Part shown: piece after piece, positions 23,187 through 32,671 of the stretch
Layout: every line of letters starts with the position of its first letter
Numbering within the stretch: position 1 is the stretch's first letter
NCBI RefSeq assembly: GCF_008244685.1
Contig: NZ_VTFT01000001.1
Location: 1,715,248 to 1,779,247 of the forward strand
DNA length: 64,000 nucleotides
Direction: 5' to 3'
Source of the DNA: Luteimonas viscosa
Lineage (GTDB): Bacteria > Pseudomonadota > Gammaproteobacteria > Xanthomonadales > Xanthomonadaceae
Program-made: the position numbers and the translations under genes
Notes under the pieces: model-generated
What the model was told of the DNA's origin: nothing
Seen by the model: only the letters and a program-made list of their open reading frames with translations
Databases searched by the model: none

Positions 23187-23996
23187 TCACAGCCGCGCCG
23201 CCTGCACGTGCATCCAGTCGCGGCCGATGGCGCGGCCGAGCGAGATCCAGCCGTGCGCCTCCCAGATGTCGAAGAACTTTCTGTACTCGCGCCCGCAGAA
23301 CAACGCCTGCGGACAGCGCGTGGTCAGGCCGTTCGGCCCGGCGAAGAAATCCCAGGCGCAGCCGTAGGCATGCATCGACCACGCCGAACCACCGCGCATG
23401 CGGCGCGGGTTGTAGGTGCCCGCGTTGCGGTCCAGTCCCAGGCGCCGCAGCTCGTCCAGGCCGTACTTGCGCAGGATTTCCTTCATCGCCGCGAGGGCAC
23501 TCTCGGCGCAGCGCGCGTGCAGTTGCACCCGCGTCACCCGCCGGGACAGGTTCCAGTCCAGGCGCATCGGGAACGGCAGGTCGACCATCACCAGTTGCCG
23601 CTCCACCGCCGGCCCCGGCGCGCCGTAGTACCCGTTGCATCCGGACTGCTTCGGGAAGCCGCTGTCGACGGCCGGCCCTGTACGCGTGGTGTCCAGCACC
23701 AGGTCGCGGCCGTAGGCCTGGCGATGGTTCCACTGCAGCAGCGCGCCGGTGGTCTGGTTGCCGGCGTAGCCATCGATGACGCCGGGGTCGCAGCCGGCGT
23801 GCCTGAGCGCCAGCTGCGCGGCGCCGGCCGAGCGGCGCCTGGCCGACCACCTCGCGGGATCGGAGGTGCATTCGGCCGCATGCGCGGTCAGGATCGCATC
23901 GATGGCGGCAAGGCTTTTGGGGCCGATCTCGCCATCGATGGCGCCGGTGTAGTGGCCGGCGGCGGCGAGCAGGCGTTGCAGGTCGGTCGGCGTCAT
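23187..23996 (-). CDS. M15-family peptidoglycan peptidase, endolysin-like
   Basis: 269 aa, starting MTPTDLQRLLAAAGHYTGAI. The N-terminal half carries a peptidoglycan-binding-like segment (AIDGEIGPKSLAAIDAIL). The C-terminal half has the M15 zinc motif SMHAYGCAWDFF (His and Asp ligands) and DWMHVQ (His ligand). No signal peptide is seen, so it resembles phage or prophage L-alanyl-D-glutamate/DD-peptidases that leave the cell by holin or lysis. No other phage gene is nearby, so it could be an orphan lysin or a gene-transfer or toxin-delivery relic. Confidence 0.78.
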   Translation of the reverse strand: MTPTDLQRLLAAAGHYTGAIDGEIGPKSLAAIDAILTAHAAECTSDPARWSARRRSAGAAQLALRHAGCDPGVIDGYAGNQTTGALLQWNHRQAYGRDLVLDTTRTGPAVDSGFPKQSGCNGYYGAPGPAVERQLVMVDLPFPMRLDWNLSRRVTRVQLHARCAESALAAMKEILRKYGLDELRRLGLDRNAGTYNPRRMRGGSAWSMHAYGCAWDFFAGPNGLTTRCPQALFCGREYRKFFDIWEAHGWISLGRAIGRDWMHVQAARL

Positions 23997-24269
23997 GATC
24001 GCGACTCCGGTAGGCCCCTGTGCCAGAAGCAACGCGGCGGCGGTGCCCGGGCGGACAACGGACCCCGAGCCACTTGGCGATGCCCTCCCCCGATCAGGCC
24101 CGGAACGGTTGCCGACCCCATGCTTCGCGCGTCGGATCGCAGTCGGCGCGCGCGTGCGTTTCCGGCACGCATCGCACGGGCCCAACGCGCCGGCCCGCCG
24201 CGTAGTCGCCGTGCCGGTCGCGGCCGCCGCAGCGGTTACGATGGCGCCCCCCGTCGACACCCCCCGCCC

Positions 24270-25112
24270 GTGCCGCACGCCACCGGACCCCTGCTGACCC
24301 GCGACGTCGCCGACGCGCTGTGCGCCGCGCGCGATGCCGGGGCCGGCATCTGGTCCGGTTCGCTGGACCTGGGGCGGACCACCACGCAGGCGACCCTCGC
24401 GCCGACGCACTGGCGCTGGCAGGACCGCGACTTCCCCTACCCCGAACGCCTCAAGGACCGCAGCATCCACTACTGGGATGGCGCAGCGTTCGTTCCCGCC
24501 TCGCGCTATGGCCGGGCGCTCTACAAGCTGGTGCCCACCTCCTGGGGCCCGCCGACCTTCGAGATCGACGGCATCAAGATGCTGCCGACCGCGAAGGTCT
24601 CGCCGTACGAGGACGCGCGCGGCAAGGTGGCGCTGGTCGCACCGCGCGGGCTTCGCGTGCTCGACACCTGCGGCGGGCTCGGCTATTTCGCCGCGTGCTG
24701 CCTGGAGGCCGGCGCGGCGGAGATTCTTTCGTTCGAGAAGAGCGAAGACGTGCTGTGGCTGCGCACGCTCAACCCCTGGTCGCCCGATCCGGACGCGCCC
24801 GCGCACGGCGGACGGCTGCGCCTGCGCCATGGCGACGTGGTGCAGGAAATCGAACGCCTGCCCGACGCCGGCTTCGACGCAATCCTGCACGACCCGCCCC
24901 GCTTCGGCATCGCCGGCGAACTCTATTCGCAGGCCTTCTACGACCAGCTTGCGCGCGTGCTGCGCAGGGGCGGCAGGCTGTTCCACTACACCGGCATGCC
25001 CAACAGGCTCACCAGCGGGCGCGACGTGCCGCGCGAGGTGTCGCGGCGGCTGGAGAAGGCCGGGTTCCAGGCACGGCTGGCGCTGGACGGGGCGCTGGCG
25101 CAGCGGCGCTGA
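24270..25112 (+). CDS. Class I SAM-dependent methyltransferase (spermidine-synthase-like fold)
   Basis: 280 aa from the GTG at 24270, the best in-frame start before the conserved part. Visible are the SAM-binding motif I LDTCGGLGYFAAC, an acidic strand-2 end EILSFEKSEDVL, and the post-motif ILHDPPRFGIAGELYS (D-P-P), then VLRRGGRLFHYTG. The last is typical of methyltransferases related to RsmC/spermidine synthases. The substrate is not evident. A monocistronic gene followed by the composite repeat. Confidence 0.8.
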   Translation: MPHATGPLLTRDVADALCAARDAGAGIWSGSLDLGRTTTQATLAPTHWRWQDRDFPYPERLKDRSIHYWDGAAFVPASRYGRALYKLVPTSWGPPTFEIDGIKMLPTAKVSPYEDARGKVALVAPRGLRVLDTCGGLGYFAACCLEAGAAEILSFEKSEDVLWLRTLNPWSPDPDAPAHGGRLRLRHGDVVQEIERLPDAGFDAILHDPPRFGIAGELYSQAFYDQLARVLRRGGRLFHYTGMPNRLTSGRDVPREVSRRLEKAGFQARLALDGALAQRR

Positions 25113-25225
25113 ACGCGCGCCGGATGCATCGACACTCCCCCTAGCCGCCCGTGTCGAACAGCGCGACCCGGCTCGCGCCGACGCCACGGCCAGTGTGCAG
25201 ACCACGAGGACTGCACCCGACCCCC

Positions 25226-25517
25226 AGTGAGTATCTCCCGGCAAAGCCGTGGGCTTTAAAGGGGTGAGCCCCTCAAAGGGGCAATCAAACCATGCCTCGC
25301 TTGAAAACGGCATGCACTTCCCTTCTCCCTCCGGGAGAAGGTGCCCGAAGGGCGGATGAGGGCACGGCGAAGACCGGACAACTGAACCATCGCGGCTTCG
25401 CCGTACCCTCACCCCAACCCCTCTCCCAGTGGGAGAGGGGCTTCAAAGCCGACCGCCGGAAAGGTCGAACCATCGCCAGTCCCCCGGCAAAGCCGGGGGT
25501 TTCCCCAGAACGAATGA
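25226..25517. repeat. Composite palindromic repeat, single-unit copy
   Basis: Same architecture as 13339-13797 but with one 169-bp core (25309-25477) instead of two. It starts GTATCTCCCGGCAAAGCCG and ends with a CCCCCGGCAAAGCCGGGGG hairpin followed by CGAATGA, matching the right flank of the other copy. The two loci are 12 kb apart and differ at only scattered bases. No gene lies between 25113 and 25529. Confidence 0.9.
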
Positions 25518-25529
25518 CCCGTCTTCCGG

Positions 25530-26957
25530 CTACCGTGCAAGCGTCGCCGGCAGCGGCCTGCGCAGCAGGTAGTAATCGACGAGGCGATTGGCGGCAGGCG
25601 GATCCACGTTCGCCAGTCCCACCACCACGAGGCCTTGCGCCGGATAGACGCGCAGGTCGCCATTCATGCCCGGCGCGCCGCCGCCATGACCGAACATGCG
25701 CACGCCGTCCTGTTCGCGCGACATGAATCCGTAGCCGTACCACGGGGTCTGGTTGCGCGTGGCCTCGGCCAGCAGCTCCGGCGACAGCAACGTGCCCGCC
25801 AGCAGGGCGCGCGCGAACTTCAGCAGGTCGCCGGCGGTGCTGTAGCCGCCGCCAGCGGCGGTACCGCGATACGGCAAGGTGTCGGCCGCATCGGTCCAGG
25901 CGCCGTCCTTGCGCATGTAGGCGGTCGCGCGGCCCGGCACGGCCACGTCCTCGGGCAGCGATCCGCTGCCCTGCATCCCGGCAGGGGCGAACACGTGCGC
26001 GTCGACGTAGTCGTAGTACGACTGTCCGCTGGCCCGTTCGATGATCGCGCCGAGCAGCAGGAAGCCATAGTTCGAATAGCGCTGCTCGGCACCCGGCGGA
26101 TGCGTTGGCGCGCGCGCACCGAACAGGCGCACGTAGTCGTCGTGCGTCTTCAGCGACAGCCGCTGCGCATCGAACTCCGGCCCGAAGAAATCGCCGGTGC
26201 CGCCCGAGTGCGTCAGCAACTGCCGGATCGTCACCTTCGCGATCTCCGCATTCGGATAACCCGGCAGGTATTCGCCCACCGTGCCGTCCAGCGACAGCTT
26301 GCCGGCCTGCACCAGTTGCAGCGTGGCGACGGCAGTGAACATCTTGTTCATCGATCCGATGCGGAACTTCGTGTCCAGCGTGATCGGCGCATCGGCAGGG
26401 GCGCCGGCGCGGTTCCATGCACGCTGCAGCAACACGTCATCGCCATCGGCGACCAGCAGCACACCGGAGAACGCGTCCTTCGCCGCCTGCGCATCGGCCT
26501 TCGCCACCAGTGCATCGATGGCGGCGGACGCCGTCATGCGCGCCACGCGCAGGTCCTCGGGCGGATCGATCGTGCGGATCTCCAGGCGCGCCGGCTCGCC
26601 CGGCGTCACCGTCATCTGCATGCGCGCGACCGTGTCGGATTCCATCTCCTGCAGCAGCGCGTAGGCCTTGCCGGGTTCCGAGGGCTCGTGCCGCACCAGC
26701 CGCAGCCCGCCCGTCTCGGCGTGGAACTCCAGCATCCGGTCCACGTCCATGTCCGGCTTCCAACGCTCGCGATAGGCCTCCAGCGGCGCGCGTTCGCCGG
26801 AGTTGAACGCCGCCAGCCAGGCGTCCAGCGCCTGCCGTGCGGGATCGACAGCCGATTCGGAGGCCGGCGCGGCAGTGGCGGTCGGCGCGGGGGGCGATTG
26901 CGCCAGCGAGGTGAGCGGCAGGCAACAGGCGAGGAGCAGGGCGAAGGCACGGGACAT
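25530..26957 (-). CDS. Secreted serine hydrolase, class C beta-lactamase family
   Basis: 475 aa. Signal peptide MSRAFALLLACCLPLTSLAQ, then an Ala/Pro linker and an N-terminal domain of about 120 residues, then the beta-lactamase fold. Motifs: S-x-x-K as SMNK in RIGSMNKMF, Y-x-N as RYSNYGFL, and HGG-type third motif in FGHGGGAPGMNG. The N-terminal extra domain (QALDAWLAAFNSGERAPLEAYRERW) is common in esterase-like members. It is not obviously paired with other genes. Unlike the enzyme at 4.2 kb it is not in an operon. Confidence 0.88.
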   Translation of the reverse strand: MSRAFALLLACCLPLTSLAQSPPAPTATAAPASESAVDPARQALDAWLAAFNSGERAPLEAYRERWKPDMDVDRMLEFHAETGGLRLVRHEPSEPGKAYALLQEMESDTVARMQMTVTPGEPARLEIRTIDPPEDLRVARMTASAAIDALVAKADAQAAKDAFSGVLLVADGDDVLLQRAWNRAGAPADAPITLDTKFRIGSMNKMFTAVATLQLVQAGKLSLDGTVGEYLPGYPNAEIAKVTIRQLLTHSGGTGDFFGPEFDAQRLSLKTHDDYVRLFGARAPTHPPGAEQRYSNYGFLLLGAIIERASGQSYYDYVDAHVFAPAGMQGSGSLPEDVAVPGRATAYMRKDGAWTDAADTLPYRGTAAGGGYSTAGDLLKFARALLAGTLLSPELLAEATRNQTPWYGYGFMSREQDGVRMFGHGGGAPGMNGDLRVYPAQGLVVVGLANVDPPAANRLVDYYLLRRPLPATLAR

Positions 26958-27219
26958 GGCGGCGGCTCTGGAGGGTTCGGTGGAAGCGGATGCGGCGATC
27001 ATGACGCCGGTTGCAGCGGAAGTCGCCGATCGCGACCCCAGCGAAGTCGCCGTGCATCCAGCGCGGTCACCACCGGGTCCGCCGGGAGGCGGCAATGGGC
27101 TTCGCGTGGTCGCATTCGGACGCCCGCGCACGGCACACGAGCTGCCTCCACGCCGCGCTCACCCACCGCTAACGCCGCTTCCCTAGATTCGTCCCGGTCG
27201 CACACCACACGATCGCGCG

Positions 27220-28095
27220 ATGAAGACCCAACGCCTGCGCCTGTCCAGCGGCCGCGACCTGTCGTATTCGACGGCCGGCGACCCGGACGCGCCCGCCCTG
27301 CTGCTCCTGCACGGCACGCCGAACTCTTCGCGCATGTTCCGGCAGGTCGCGCCCGCGCTCGCACAGGCCGCGCACGTGATCGCGCCCGATCTGCCCGGCC
27401 ATGGCGACTCCGACCCCATGCCCGACGCCACCTTCCACGGCATCGGCGAGGCGATCGTCGAACTGCTGGATCGGCTCGGCGTGGGGCCGCGCCATATCTA
27501 CCTGCACGACTGGGGCACGCCGGTCGGCCTGCACGTGGCGATGGACGCGCCGGAGCAGGTGCTGGGCCTGATCGTGCAGAACGCCAACGCACACCGCTCG
27601 GGCTGGGGCGAGGGCTGGGCCGCGACGCGCGCCTACTGGGAGCGGCCCACCCCGGAACTAGAAGCCGAAGTCACCGCGCACCTAAGCCTGGAAGGCACGC
27701 GCGACACCTACGTCTCCGGCGTTCCCGCCGAGGTGGCCGCGCGCATTCCCGCCGCGCACTGGGAAGAGGACTGGCGGGTGATGCAACGGCCCGGGCACCT
27801 CGAAACGCAGCGGGCGCTGATCGCCGACTACGGCCGCTACGCCGAGCGCTTCGACGACATCGCTGCGTATCTGGAACGCCACCAGCCGCCGGCGCTGATG
27901 GTCTGGGGCCGGCACGACATCTACTTCGAACTCGACGAAGTGCTGTCGTGGATGCGCGCCCTGCCGAGGATGGAGGCGCACGTGCTCGATGGCGGCCACC
28001 TGCTGCTGGAGACGCACGCGGAGCAGGCGGCGTCGCTGATGGTGGAGTTCATACGCCGGAATCGGGGAAGCGCGGGGACCGACGCTACGGGATGA
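27220..28095 (+). CDS. Alpha/beta hydrolase, haloalkane-dehalogenase/epoxide-hydrolase-like
   Basis: 291-aa cytosolic protein. The oxyanion-region motif LLLLHGTPNSSRMFR and the PDLPGHGDSD strand are standard. The nucleophile elbow is HDWGTPVG, where Asp replaces the Ser of esterases, as in haloalkane dehalogenases and epoxide hydrolases. The acid is likely in MVWGRHDIYF, and the base His in DGGHLLLE. The substrate cannot be told from sequence. Divergent from the serine hydrolase at 26957 across 262 bp. Confidence 0.88.
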   Translation: MKTQRLRLSSGRDLSYSTAGDPDAPALLLLHGTPNSSRMFRQVAPALAQAAHVIAPDLPGHGDSDPMPDATFHGIGEAIVELLDRLGVGPRHIYLHDWGTPVGLHVAMDAPEQVLGLIVQNANAHRSGWGEGWAATRAYWERPTPELEAEVTAHLSLEGTRDTYVSGVPAEVAARIPAAHWEEDWRVMQRPGHLETQRALIADYGRYAERFDDIAAYLERHQPPALMVWGRHDIYFELDEVLSWMRALPRMEAHVLDGGHLLLETHAEQAASLMVEFIRRNRGSAGTDATG

Positions 28096-28148
28096 AGCGC
28101 ACTTGGCGCGGCGCATCCCGCCAGGCGGGTCCGCCCGCGTTCCCGCCT

Positions 28149-29753
28149 CTACCGCGGCCCCGCCAGCGCCGTCTCGATCTCCTCCAGCCGCCGCCCGCGC
28201 GTTTCGATCCCGTGCCGCAGCAGCATCCACCCCGACAGCGCCATCGGCGCGGCGATCAGCAGCGCCGACCATGCGAAATGATCGAAGAAGCCGACCACGC
28301 CGAGCCCCGCGCCGAGGATGCCGCCGGCCTTCGAACTCGCCGCGATCACGCCCGAGCCGGTGCCGCGCAGGCGCACCGGGTAGATCTCGGCCGCGTACGG
28401 GATCAGCATCGCGATCACCCCGCTCACGCTGACCAGCAGCGCGGCCGTGGCCGCCACCACCCACACCTGCTCGCGCACGCCGGCGAAGCCCATCGCCGCG
28501 AACGCCAGCAGCGACAGCGTGGTGAACGCGATGAACAGCACCAGCGCGCGCACGCTGCTCCAGCGGTGGTAGAGCCAGATCACCACCGCGATCCCGGGCA
28601 GCGCCAGCAGCGCCGAGCGCGCGAGCAGGGCGCTGGCCGCGTCGGCTTCCACGCCCAGTTCCACCAGGTTGGTCGGCAGCCACAGCAGGAAGCCGAAGTT
28701 GGCCAGTCCCCACGCCACGCCGCAGACCAGCAGCCCGGTGGTGATCGGCGCATGCCGCCCGTGCAGCAGCGCGCGCAGGCCGGTGACCGGATGCGATTCC
28801 TCGATCACCGGCGCGCCCGGATGCGCGGCATCGTCCACCTCCACCGCATCGCGCCCCGGCCCCGCGAAGCGACGCAGCACCTCGCGCGCGGCGGTGTGCA
28901 GGCCGGCGTTCGACAGGAACCGCGGCGACTCCGGGATCCAGCGGTTGAGCACGAGGATCAGCGCGCCGGTCGGCAAGCCCAGCAGCCACAGCACGCGCCA
29001 GCTGAACATCGGTTCCAGCCAGGCCGCAGCGCCTGCCGCGAGCAGGTAGCCCGCCGACGTGCCGATCCCGCCCAGCGCCACCAGCAGCCAGCCGCGGTGT
29101 GCGGCCGGCACGGTCTCGGCCATCAGGGTGAAGGTGATCGGCAACAGGCCGCCGGCCGACGCGCCCATCAGGAAGCACATCGCCAGGTTCCATTCGAAGG
29201 TCGGCATCGCCCCGCAGATCGCGGTGCCCATGAACATCAGCGCCGACAGCAGGATCGCCGCCCGGCGCCCGGCATGGTCGGCGATGCGGCCCCAGAAGAT
29301 CGACCCGACCGTGGTGCCGGTGAGCGCGAACAGCGCCAGCAGGCTCGCCTTCGAGGTGCCGATGGCGTATTCGGCGCGCATGCCCGGCATCACGAAGCCG
29401 AGCGTGGCCGGCTTCATCACGTCCACCGCCAGCGCCACCACCAGCACCGCCACCAGCCCCAGGTGCGCCCGGTTGAGCGCCACTCCGTCGGCGACATGGA
29501 AATGCAGCTGCGCCGCGGGCGCCACGCCGGCCCCGGGCAGCCGCGGCAGCATGCCGAACGTCGACAGCGCCAGCCCCAGCGGGATCGCGGCCATGCCCAG
29601 CCACATCTCCGTGGTCATCGGCATGCCCACCATCTGCCAGTGCGTGTGCTGCCCCATCATGAACATCGGCGCGTGGGCGAACACCCCGCCCACCAGCAGT
29701 GCGCAGCCGAACCAGAATGCGAGGGGGTGGCGGAAGGCTAGGCCGTTGATCAT
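28149..29753 (-). CDS. MFS transporter, aromatic-acid/sugar symporter-like
   Basis: 534-aa permease. The loop motif GSIFWGRIADHAGRRAAIL (motif A) and RWIPESPRFL after TM6, with the RGTGSGVIAASSKAGGILGAG motif in the second half, mark the metabolite:H+ symporter/AAHS-SP type. It is convergent with the alpha/beta hydrolase. A 53-bp stretch around its motif A (29268-29320) is repeated with three mismatches at 56706-56758, beside a transposase. An upstream hydrophobic region precedes the usual TM1. Confidence 0.88.
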   Translation of the reverse strand: MINGLAFRHPLAFWFGCALLVGGVFAHAPMFMMGQHTHWQMVGMPMTTEMWLGMAAIPLGLALSTFGMLPRLPGAGVAPAAQLHFHVADGVALNRAHLGLVAVLVVALAVDVMKPATLGFVMPGMRAEYAIGTSKASLLALFALTGTTVGSIFWGRIADHAGRRAAILLSALMFMGTAICGAMPTFEWNLAMCFLMGASAGGLLPITFTLMAETVPAAHRGWLLVALGGIGTSAGYLLAAGAAAWLEPMFSWRVLWLLGLPTGALILVLNRWIPESPRFLSNAGLHTAAREVLRRFAGPGRDAVEVDDAAHPGAPVIEESHPVTGLRALLHGRHAPITTGLLVCGVAWGLANFGFLLWLPTNLVELGVEADAASALLARSALLALPGIAVVIWLYHRWSSVRALVLFIAFTTLSLLAFAAMGFAGVREQVWVVAATAALLVSVSGVIAMLIPYAAEIYPVRLRGTGSGVIAASSKAGGILGAGLGVVGFFDHFAWSALLIAAPMALSGWMLLRHGIETRGRRLEEIETALAGPR

Positions 29754-30551
29754 CGGGAGGCGCGGTGGGGGAAAGCGGCGGAGTTTGATTCAGATGAGGA
29801 AGGAATACACGTCACGATGTGCCTGCCTGCTCGGGCAACCCGTGAGCGGCCCAACTACGCTCCTTGGAAGACAGCACTTTCGATCCGCGCTTCATGTTCC
29901 GCTGGCTCCAACGGCAGCTAACGCTTTCATTAGCAACCAGACCGTGGGGCTGCACAGTTTTGCGTCAGCGGGGGCCCCTAAACTTCGGAGGGGAACACTA
30001 CCTGCGCTAGCCGCTTGACAACGGATACGGAAGGCGCAAGATCCGCTGGCACGCATGGCGCCATCCCCTCGGGGGAGCCAGGGATGGCGTAGGGACAGAA
30101 CGGATATCTGGGGGACGCATGCCTTGTCATGGAGTCTCGGGCAAAGCGCCCGATAGGTTAAGCGAGCGCAATGAAGGGGTAGGCGCACAGAACGTGTGCC
30201 GCGTGCCTTCTGCTCTGAATCGACCAGTGCCAGTTATGGCCCGAGCTCTCTCTCGTGCACGGACTGGCCCGCAGCCAACCAGTGCTGCCCCTGCAATTTA
30301 TCGGCTCGCGCCTTTGCGGGGTATGCAAGCCGTGGGGAGGGCGTGGACGTGAATGTCTGCTTCCTTCTGTTCGAGTCTCGCGCAGCCAGACATGGCCCCC
30401 TCTCTCAGCGCTGCCTTCGGTGCACCACCGAGTTTTCCCTTATTCGAGAACGCCCCTCTTCGAGGATCACCCGTGGTGCGCGACTCAAATGGTCGTGTGT
30501 GTATTGGTGAGGTGCGCGGCTTTGTGACACCCCCTTGGAGTTCTAAACCGG
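29754..30551. other. Gene-poor 798-bp stretch before the Rhs locus
   Basis: Base composition drops relative to the flanking catabolic genes, and no open frame here has recognisable motifs or a good ribosome-binding site. A TTGACA hexamer at 30015-30020 with a weak AAGATC 17 bases downstream could be a promoter, but this is not convincing. I see no RNA gene. Confidence 0.4.
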
Positions 30552-32501
30552 ATGAACAGGCGCAGGAGCGACCGCAAACCTATGAACACGGCATCTAGGC
30601 AACCCGGCACCGGATGGGCCGCACATCTGAGACATTCTGGCTTCTGTATCGCCGCACTCGCCTTGCTAGTCTCGGCCCCTTCCCTGGCTCAGCAACCTGC
30701 GTATGGCGTCGATCTGCGTAAGGATTCGCTGCTCAAGCGACAGGAGCGGAACAGGACGATTCCAAGCAACGAGTTTGGAGACCAGCATGGCCTGGAGAGC
30801 GGATCACTGACGTTCAATGTGGTCGATGTGGATATCCCGGGCAACAGCAAGCTGTCTGTCGAGTTCCGTCGAATCCTGGTGGCTACCGATCCCGTCAAGC
30901 AGTTCAACTCCTTCTCCTATGGCTATCCTCAAACGCGACTGGGCGACTGGGCCATTGGCCTGCCGAAAATTGAGGCTACCTACTCGGCGACAGCAGGATG
31001 GATTACGTCTGACACCGCTCAGCCCACGAAAAACTGTTCGATCACGCAGGCTTGGCTGATGGAACCGCCGCCTGGCGAGCCGTATCCGGACGCGTTCCGC
31101 GCGCACATGTTCTGGAACCCTCCCACCGTTCATTACCCTGATGGCAGCTCGGGTTTGCTTGTCTACAATTCAGCGGGAATGCCATTGCCGTCTTCCGGGG
31201 GACCCTACCGTTGGGTCACGACCAGCCACGACGCAGCCTCGTGCATCACCACACTCAAGAATCGGAACACGTCGGCGCCAGCGGGTTCTCCTGAGCGGAT
31301 CTTTGGCCAAGGGGAGGGCTACCTCGTCGTACGTCCAGATGGCACGAAGTACTGGTTCGATTGGATGGCGCTGGAAAGCAGCCTTCCTGTTAGTAATTCA
31401 GCCCTGAACTACTGCGCAATTGGACCATTCGGCTGCGAGATTCAGCTGATGGAGGTGTCAATGCAACTGGCCACACTTGCGCTGTACCCCACCCGGATCG
31501 AGGACCGCTTTGGTAACTGGGTCACCTACACGTACTCCAACAAAACCAATGAACTGGTAAAGCTGGACCGAATCGAATCCAACGACGGTCGCCTGATCAC
31601 GTTGGGTTATTCCAACGGCTACCTGAGCTCGGTGAACGCTAATGGCCGAGCTTGGTCTTATACCTACAATTCGGCGAACGTGACCGCCAACCTCATTAGT
31701 GGCCAGCCACTTGCCGAAGTCCGCAATCCAGATGGAACGAACTGGCGCTACTGGGGTACCTCACACCCGCCGCCGCCCAACTCCATCCAGCGACCGTGCG
31801 AGAACCTTGCCTGGACGCAAACCGTGAATCCGGACGCGACGACGGTCGCCGATACCGACTTCGGAGGCTACACCGTCGATTCCCCTTCCGGGGCCCGCGC
31901 GGTCTTCCGCGTGGATCAAGTGATTCTGGGTCGATCGGCGGTCACCGATGGCTGCTATGCCCCAGGGGCCGTCATGCCGGGCTCGAACCCCACTACGGTT
32001 CCACGCCGCTTCCTTGGAGGATACCGGCGCGTGTTGACCGGCAAGAAGGTCACAGGTCCAGCCCTGACGCCAATGATCTGGAAGTACAGCTACCAGTCCA
32101 ACATCGGGTTTGCCCCGATGGCGAACGGCACGACCAGAACCAAGGTACTGGGACCAGATGGCGCGCTGGACACCTACACCTTCGGCAACACCTACACGCT
32201 GGACGAGGGCCTGCTGCTCGCACATACGCGCGCTGCCAGTCCCCAAGCCCAACCCTTGCAGAGCGAGACCCATACCTACGCAACCGGTACGGCGATCTCG
32301 GGATTTCCCAAGCTCATCGGATTCCACCCGGACGCGCGTGACCGGGTGGCCGCTACGTTCCTGCGGCCCAAGCTGAGCACCACCAAGGTGCTGCAGGCGA
32401 CGCGATTCAGATGGGCTGTCGACACCACGTGCTCCGGCAGGTGCCTCGACACGCTGGGTCGGCCGACCAGGGTCACGCGCAGCAGCGCGCCCAACCCGTA
32501 G
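30552..32501 (+). CDS. Secreted Rhs/YD-repeat-related protein, 649 aa
   Basis: Opens with a basic N-terminus and a hydrophobic stretch (FCIAALALLVSAPSLAQQ), a likely signal peptide; a second ATG at 30582 would still include it. The body has repeated strand-turn segments of the YD/RHS type (for example DRFGNWVTYTYSNKTNELVKL, ITLGYSNGYLSSVNANG, YTYNSANVTANLI), usual in shell-forming toxin carriers. It lacks the RHS core signature, and ends 171 bp before a second Rhs gene that has it. The pair may act as two halves of one delivery protein or have arisen by splitting of a longer gene. Confidence 0.75.
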   Translation: MNRRRSDRKPMNTASRQPGTGWAAHLRHSGFCIAALALLVSAPSLAQQPAYGVDLRKDSLLKRQERNRTIPSNEFGDQHGLESGSLTFNVVDVDIPGNSKLSVEFRRILVATDPVKQFNSFSYGYPQTRLGDWAIGLPKIEATYSATAGWITSDTAQPTKNCSITQAWLMEPPPGEPYPDAFRAHMFWNPPTVHYPDGSSGLLVYNSAGMPLPSSGGPYRWVTTSHDAASCITTLKNRNTSAPAGSPERIFGQGEGYLVVRPDGTKYWFDWMALESSLPVSNSALNYCAIGPFGCEIQLMEVSMQLATLALYPTRIEDRFGNWVTYTYSNKTNELVKLDRIESNDGRLITLGYSNGYLSSVNANGRAWSYTYNSANVTANLISGQPLAEVRNPDGTNWRYWGTSHPPPPNSIQRPCENLAWTQTVNPDATTVADTDFGGYTVDSPSGARAVFRVDQVILGRSAVTDGCYAPGAVMPGSNPTTVPRRFLGGYRRVLTGKKVTGPALTPMIWKYSYQSNIGFAPMANGTTRTKVLGPDGALDTYTFGNTYTLDEGLLLAHTRAASPQAQPLQSETHTYATGTAISGFPKLIGFHPDARDRVAATFLRPKLSTTKVLQATRFRWAVDTTCSGRCLDTLGRPTRVTRSSAPNP

Positions 32502-32671
32502 CGCGGCCCGAGGACGTGCCGATGACGACTTCGACCAGGGCTCGCCGGGCCGCACCGCGCCGCCGGTACAGCGCAGGAGCGGCACTGCCGCACCGGCAAT
32601 CCGGATATGGGGTGGCGTCCGCCCAGCTCGCACAACCGTCTTATGCGCTCACGACAGGACAAGGAAGAGAC

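Noticed and set aside
30370..30395. tRNA-like T-arm (GTTCGAGTCTC)
   Set aside because: The flanking bases do not pair to form a T-stem or acceptor stem and no anticodon arm is nearby.
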